Shown one piece after another: positions 60,701 to 64,000 of a DNA stretch of 64,000 bases. Each line of letters opens with the position of its first letter. Position 1 is the first letter of the stretch. The stretch lies in contig NZ_QZFU01000006.1 in NCBI RefSeq assembly GCF_003598715.1, positions 124,001 to 188,000 on the forward strand, given 5' to 3'. Position numbers and translations under genes: made by a program. The DNA comes from Nocardia panacis (GTDB taxonomy: Bacteria > Actinomycetota > Actinomycetes > Mycobacteriales > Mycobacteriaceae). Under the pieces are notes generated by a model. That model was not told the origin of the DNA. It searched no databases and saw nothing but the letters and a program-made list of their open reading frames with translations.

Positions 60701-61763
60701 CCTCATAGCCGTAGCGCTGATGCCGCAGCGCACCCAGCACCCTGGTGCGCACCTGACCCAGCACCGCGCCGACGGTCGCCGCCCGCACACCGGTCAGCCG
60801 CAGCGGCACCACATTCGACAGCGAACCCGCCGAACGGCGCAGCGCCGCCGTGGGCCGCGCGGTGACCGGGAAACTCAGCACCACCTCGTCGGATCCGGAC
60901 ACGGCGGCCAGGAAGCAGGCGAAAGCAGCGGCGGCGAGTTCCGGAAAAGTCGCGCCGTGCCGGGCTCGCGCACCCGCCAATGCCAGTGCCGTCTGCTCAT
61001 CCAACTGGCCGCTGACATGCAGCGGATGCGGGCGCGGCAGCGCGGGATCACCGGCAAGGCCCACCGGATCACCCAGTCCCGCAAGCTGTTCCAACCAGTA
61101 GTCGCGATCGGCGGCGGCCCGCGGCGAACTCCGGTAAGCCGCTTCATCGGCCAGCAACTCCGACACCGACAGCGCCCCGGCGGGCGGCGCCGACTCCCCC
61201 TCCACCTCGGCCCGATACAACTCGCCGATCCGACGCAGCACCGCCGCCGCACCCACCCCGTCCAACGCGATGTGATGGCTGCGCAGATACAGCAGATGAT
61301 GCTCGGGTCCGATCCGGAAGACCGTGGCGACGGTCAAGATATCGGCCACCGGATCGAGCGGCGCACCATAATCCGCCGCCATCTGCGCCAGCGCCGTCGC
61401 GACCGGATCCGGCCGCTGCGCCAAATCCACGACCCGCACCGGCAACTCCGCCTCGGCCACCCGCTGCCGAGGTTGACCGTCCACGACCCGAAAACACAGA
61501 TGCGGGGAACCCAATTCGCGCGCCGCCTGCCGGGCACACCGCCGCGTCAACTCGGCATCGACCGGCCCGCAAAGATCCAGATACATCGCCACGGTGAGCG
61601 GCACCGCCGGAGCCAACTGCTGAGCCACCCACCACCGCAGCTGCGCCGCCGACAGCGGGTGCCAGGCCGGATCCGATTGTTCCTGCGGTCGCGAAACCAC
61701 CGCGCCTACTGCGACCCCGCCCGCGCCCACCCTGGTCGCGCCGCCGTCGACTCCGGTCAACAC
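57765..61763 (-). CDS. Single-module nonribosomal peptide synthetase (C-A-PCP-TE)
   Basis: The protein is about 1332 residues. Condensation domain: HHIALDG near residue 160. Adenylation domain: YTSGTTGAPKG near residue 638, GYGPTETT, RTGDL, and the late Lys in MTANGKLDR. The A4 segment has Asp (FDAHLLE), consistent with an alpha-amino acid substrate; I do not assign which. Carrier domain: FFELGGNSLL near residue 1018. Thioesterase: LLGWSLGGQ near residue 1151. The start is uncertain; GTG 61763 and TTG 61760 lie close to GGGAGG. A C domain in the first position implies an acyl or aminoacyl donor from elsewhere (lipopeptide-like start), or condensation with a separate module. Confidence 0.9.
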   Translation of the reverse strand: MLTGVDGGATRVGAGGVAVGAVVSRPQEQSDPAWHPLSAAQLRWWVAQQLAPAVPLTVAMYLDLCGPVDAELTRRCARQAARELGSPHLCFRVVDGQPRQRVAEAELPVRVVDLAQRPDPVATALAQMAADYGAPLDPVADILTVATVFRIGPEHHLLYLRSHHIALDGVGAAAVLRRIGELYRAEVEGESAPPAGALSVSELLADEAAYRSSPRAAADRDYWLEQLAGLGDPVGLAGDPALPRPHPLHVSGQLDEQTALALAGARARHGATFPELAAAAFACFLAAVSGSDEVVLSFPVTARPTAALRRSAGSLSNVVPLRLTGVRAATVGAVLGQVRTRVLGALRHQRYGYEDIQRDRGAHHVVRGVFGPVLNVLGFVEPLRLGTVSGAVHLLSLGPVEDLLINGYQLGPDERTVRLDFQANPARYRAEALAWRHGLFLSYFGRFLSAESDCPVRSLAEHAADAVVAKTDSTWLLPDLLVSGMSAENFAVQDGSRTLSYRELDDWSSSLARELIAADAGPGESVVVAIARSLESVVALWAVAKAGACFVPIDPADPPRRITAVIADSGARVGLTVCAAWPALPYVALRTGVAGEFAVDWLVVDDPAVHLRVRARATGLLVDADRTRPLRPDNSAYLIYTSGTTGAPKGVAVTHRGLGALTDHLVERYRVTADSVVLHTHSPAFDAHLLELLAAFAVGARLVVEPPSIMAGPELARLIGEHAVTHLLTTPAVLATLTPQDVPGLELVVVGGEACPAELVRRWAPYLRMCNGYGPTETTVMATQTEAMTPDGPVTIGHPLPGVRAVLFDSELRRAPLGARGELYLGGAGVAQGYHRSAALTAARFVADPAGTGERLYRTGDLVGSTAEGALEFLGRTDGQLAVRGRRIEPGEVEAALTALPEIAHAAVAVADGGRSEARLIGYVVVAQGCAVDHAATLRRLREVLPAAAVPAALLELDRLPMTANGKLDRAALPVPVARTRTYLPPESALEEMVAAEFARATEQARVGRDDDFFELGGNSLLGVTVSAELAAASGIPVTVRWLYTAPTVRDLAERIAAYDGTDSADDALGVLLPLRRGGIRPPLFCVHSAVPLAWCYAGLARHVTDRAVYGLQAPVLTDTAIASATLDDLAETYAREMIRVQPAGPYHLLGWSLGGQIAHAVAVRLRALGHEVALLAMLDSIVVPEGAEPPPSPRMRDLLTHLLGDEPEDADELPDLTADQAAAELVSAGASFGSGLTADQLTRLHRGYVDGVDLSYGYRPGVFDGDLLYFSATRGVTELFDARIWQPYVTGALIQHEVAATHAQLTNSEVVAVIGPLLAEHLAVLAARDEI

Positions 61764-62062
61764 ACCTCCCAGGTCTGCTGAAACGTCCTCGGGCAAACCT
61801 ACGGCATCGCGACGCCGACCGGCGCGATTGCCGCGTGCGCGTCCCACACCCGCCCCGCGACGCCTTCCGAGCACCCGCGAGCGGAAACGAATCGAATCGG
61901 TTTGCGAAACAGTACCGACCGACGGTCGGAATCGAGTCGCTTCCTGGGGAAACAGGCCAATTTCGCACAGTTGCCGAAAATCGCTCGTCCGCGGGCCCGA
62001 CTCGTAGTGTGCTGTGTCGCATGCGTGCAGTGCCTATGACGTTCATGCGATGAGGGGGTGCG
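61764..62062. promoter_or_regulatory. Divergent promoter region between NRPS and XRE regulator
   Basis: These 299 bases hold the promoters of both genes. A short palindrome ACCGACCGACGGTCGG is seen around 61917-61932 but no clear -10/-35 pair could be chosen. No gene was found. Confidence 0.4.
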
Positions 62063-62965
62063 ATGACCAGCGACATTGACGGTGAGCCCGAACCGTCGAC
62101 CCTGGCCAGGCGACAGCTCGGCCGACTCCTGCGCGACCGCAGGGATCAGACCGGGATGAGCCTCGCCAAAGCCGCCGAGCTGGCCGAGATCAGCCAGTCG
62201 GCGCTGCAACGCATAGAGGCGGGGCGAACACGGAAGGTGCGCGTACTGGATGTGCGCTCACTGTGCGGGCTCTACGGCGTGCAGAAACGCGACGCCGCGC
62301 GCATGGTCCAACTGGCCAGACAGGCCACGACCACCTCCTGGTACACCGCCTTCTCCGGGCTCTACAGCGACGACGCGTTCAACCTGCACGCGGAACTGAC
62401 CGCCGAGGCGCGACACATGGTCTCCTACCAGGAGATCGTCTTCGCCCTGGTGCAGACACCCAGCTACGCGCGGGCGCTCATCTCCCGGCACTACGCGGGC
62501 GAACCGATGTCGCTGATCGACCGCAAAGTCGATCTGCGCATGCAGCGCCGCTCCCTGGTGCTGCGCAAATCCGATCCGGCGAGCCTGGAGCTGCTGCTGC
62601 ACGAATCCGCGCTGCACCGCAGCGTCGGCAGCCGCCGGACCATGGCCGGGCAGATGCGCTACCTGGCCGAGATCAGCAAACTGCCCAATATCAGCATCCG
62701 CATCCATCCCTACCGGGCCGGCTGCGCGTTCGGAATGATGCACGGCCCGTTCTGGATTCTCGATTTCGGTACCGATCCCAAAGGTCAACCCGAGGAGCCG
62801 CCCCTGGTCTATATCGAAGGTTCGGGAAAAGCAGATCTTTTCATGGAAGCCGAAGAGGACGTAGCGCGCTTCCAGACCATCGCTGCGGCCATTCGCAAAG
62901 GGTCGCACGACGAAGACAAATCGAGAGACCTGCTGCGGCAGGTCGCGAAGGAGTATGCACGATGA
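62063..62965 (+). CDS. XRE-family regulator with DUF5753 domain
   Basis: The protein is 300 residues. An N-terminal helix-turn-helix (LGRLLRDRRDQTGMSLAKAAELAEISQSALQRIEAG, residues about 18-55) is followed by a DUF5753 ligand-sensing-like domain (about 110-285). Such proteins pair with a DUF397 partner to control development or secondary metabolism in actinomycetes. ATGA overlap with the DUF397 gene shows translational coupling. The NRPS promoter faces it, so the NRPS is a candidate target. Confidence 0.85.
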   Translation: MTSDIDGEPEPSTLARRQLGRLLRDRRDQTGMSLAKAAELAEISQSALQRIEAGRTRKVRVLDVRSLCGLYGVQKRDAARMVQLARQATTTSWYTAFSGLYSDDAFNLHAELTAEARHMVSYQEIVFALVQTPSYARALISRHYAGEPMSLIDRKVDLRMQRRSLVLRKSDPASLELLLHESALHRSVGSRRTMAGQMRYLAEISKLPNISIRIHPYRAGCAFGMMHGPFWILDFGTDPKGQPEEPPLVYIEGSGKADLFMEAEEDVARFQTIAAAIRKGSHDEDKSRDLLRQVAKEYAR

Positions 62966-63159
62966 ACACCAACAGGAAACTCGGCTGGTTCAAGAGCAGC
63001 TACAGCGACGGCCAGTCCGCCTGCGTCGAGGTGAACTGGCTCGCCGCCGACGCCATCGGCGTGCGCGACTCGAAGAACCCGACCGGACCCGCGCTCACCT
63101 TCGCCCCCGGAGCCTGGGACGGCCTCCTCGCGAGCGTGCGCGGGCACCAGTTTCACTGA
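62962..63159 (+). CDS. DUF397 domain protein, partner of the XRE regulator
   Basis: The protein is 65 residues: WFKSSYSDGQSACVEVNW followed by VRDSKNPTGPALTFAPGAWDGLLASV, the defining pattern. DUF397 proteins counteract their XRE-DUF5753 partners, by analogy with antitoxin or anti-regulator pairs. ATG overlaps the regulator stop. Confidence 0.9.
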   Translation: MNTNRKLGWFKSSYSDGQSACVEVNWLAADAIGVRDSKNPTGPALTFAPGAWDGLLASVRGHQFH

Positions 63160-63580
63160 CGGACCGCACCTCTAGGTCCGATCAGTGATAGCGGAATCTC
63201 GGCATCCTCGGCGGTCGGGTGCGGTTCCCGCCGGATCCGAGATTCCGCACCCCGAACGGGCTGGTCGCCCCCGAGTTCGGCGCAGTACCCCCTTCCATAC
63301 CGACTCGGGTTGCCCACCACATCACCGGCGGCCGGCCCCCTCGGCGACGACATCGCCCGCCGTCCTCCGCCATCCCCGGACGCGGACCGATGTCGTCGCC
63401 GACCTGCGGCGCTCGGCCAGGACCCCGGCCGAGCGCCGCTCCCAAATCCCCCTGGCACCACGCATCGCACCCCTGATCACGCACGCACCCCACCCGCCAC
63501 AGCCGCGAGCTCGATGAAACACCCCGACCGAGGAGGTAATACTGATCTCTCTGGCACTCGACCACAGGGAGGCGCAACCG
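63160..63580. other. Intergenic stretch with no recognised gene
   Basis: These 421 bases contain several long open frames on both strands because of high GC, but none has a ribosome binding site plus matching codon bias. I see no RNA or repeat in it. Confidence 0.35.
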
Positions 63581-64000
63581 GTGGATCACGAACAGTTGAG
63601 CTTAGAATTCCATGTAGAGCAGACCGCATGGGGCAAGTGGGTAGACCCGGCTCGGCGAGCAGCGCAGACGCGGAAGTTCATGCGATACGCCGAGATCAAG
63701 GCCATCCCTCCACAACCGTGGCCGGAGGACTCGGCAGAGGTGCGCCGCCTCAATACTGTTGTCGCCGAACTCTTTCCGGACCTCGCCACCGCGATGGCGC
63801 CGGAGATGGCCGACATGGCCGATGCCTTCATCTGCTTCATCGGCGAATGCTTCGCCAAGTTCGCGGGGGCCGAATGGATCGAATACGACTGGCCGGGCCG
63901 AGAATTCACCTTCTATGAAGATATCAATCCGGCCCTTCGATTCGACACCTATGACGAGGACGAAGTCACGGCTTGGTACCTGATAAGCAGCATGATCGAG
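63581..64000 (+). CDS. Hypothetical protein, cut by window end
   Basis: GTG 63581 has GGGAGG 8 bases upstream and reads 140 residues without stop to the last base. The sequence starts VDHEQLSLEFHVEQTAWGKW and has a helical segment FPDLATAMAPEMADMADAF and acidic stretches (EYDWPGREF, DTYDEDEV). It is acidic and soluble. I do not recognise a family; the length is unknown. Confidence 0.6.
   Translation, partial: MDHEQLSLEFHVEQTAWGKWVDPARRAAQTRKFMRYAEIKAIPPQPWPEDSAEVRRLNTVVAELFPDLATAMAPEMADMADAFICFIGECFAKFAGAEWIEYDWPGREFTFYEDINPALRFDTYDEDEVTAWYLISSMIE

Overview
The window is high-GC actinobacterial DNA and most likely comes from a Nocardia-type member of the mycolic-acid bacteria. The evidence is a WhiB7, an Antigen 85-like mycolyltransferase, an Rpf-type resuscitation factor, an AdnAB helicase-nuclease, a mycoredoxin, an XRE/DUF397 pair, and a block from about 21.1 to 46.0 kb whose gene order matches, from memory, Mycobacterium tuberculosis Rv3193c to Rv3204. 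Nothing suggests a plasmid or phage.

Layout. 0-12.8 kb: the 3' end of an unknown gene, a lipoprotein gamma-glutamyltranspeptidase, a three-gene overlapping operon (solute-binding lipoprotein, fused double ABC permease, membrane-anchored TPR protein with a 22-unit hexanucleotide repeat), then GNAT, GlxA/AraC, VOC, a stand-alone threonyl-tRNA-editing-like protein, a P450 with a palindrome-flanked promoter, and a NUDIX hydrolase. 12.8-19.9 kb: an accessory zone of truncated genes (pentapeptide repeat, ABC ATPase, an unknown fragment, alkaline phosphatase) followed by the most interesting locus, a two-gene NTP-dependent conflict system: an EACC1-like small protein overlapping a 1417-residue caspase / nSTAND ATPase / 14-blade WD40 protein. 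The zone ends at an initiator tRNA gene with its own terminator.

20.1-46.0 kb: an rpf gene with a CRP-type operator upstream, then the conserved core block: UPF0182 membrane protein, PPA1309 protein, PDZ-Lon protease, DUF2342 protein, ThiF/TOMM-like protein, AarF kinase, whiB7, uvrD2, mrx1, nudC, a K+ channel, adnB, adnA, lipV and an alkyltransferase-like protein. Two insertions interrupt it (a Uma2 nuclease; a MarR/SRPBCC pair with a palindromic operator). The whiB7 leader looks like a complete attenuation device: a WhiB7-type promoter, a 119-codon leader ORF ending in a run of rare arginine codons, and a terminator hairpin before whiB7.

46.0-64 kb: a VOC protein, a MobA-MoeA fusion for molybdenum cofactor synthesis, a methyltransferase, a tiny Gln-rich protein, the methionine salvage operon mtnA-mtnB (fused), mtnD, mtnC, a YdeI-type protein, a second VOC protein, a Tat-exported metallophosphatase, a three-gene operon on the minus strand (single-module NRPS, an unrecognised protein, a mycolyltransferase-like esterase), a divergent XRE/DUF397 regulator pair, and a hypothetical gene running off the end. 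Coordinates come from reading frames and start-site context; family names are by motif recognition, not database search.
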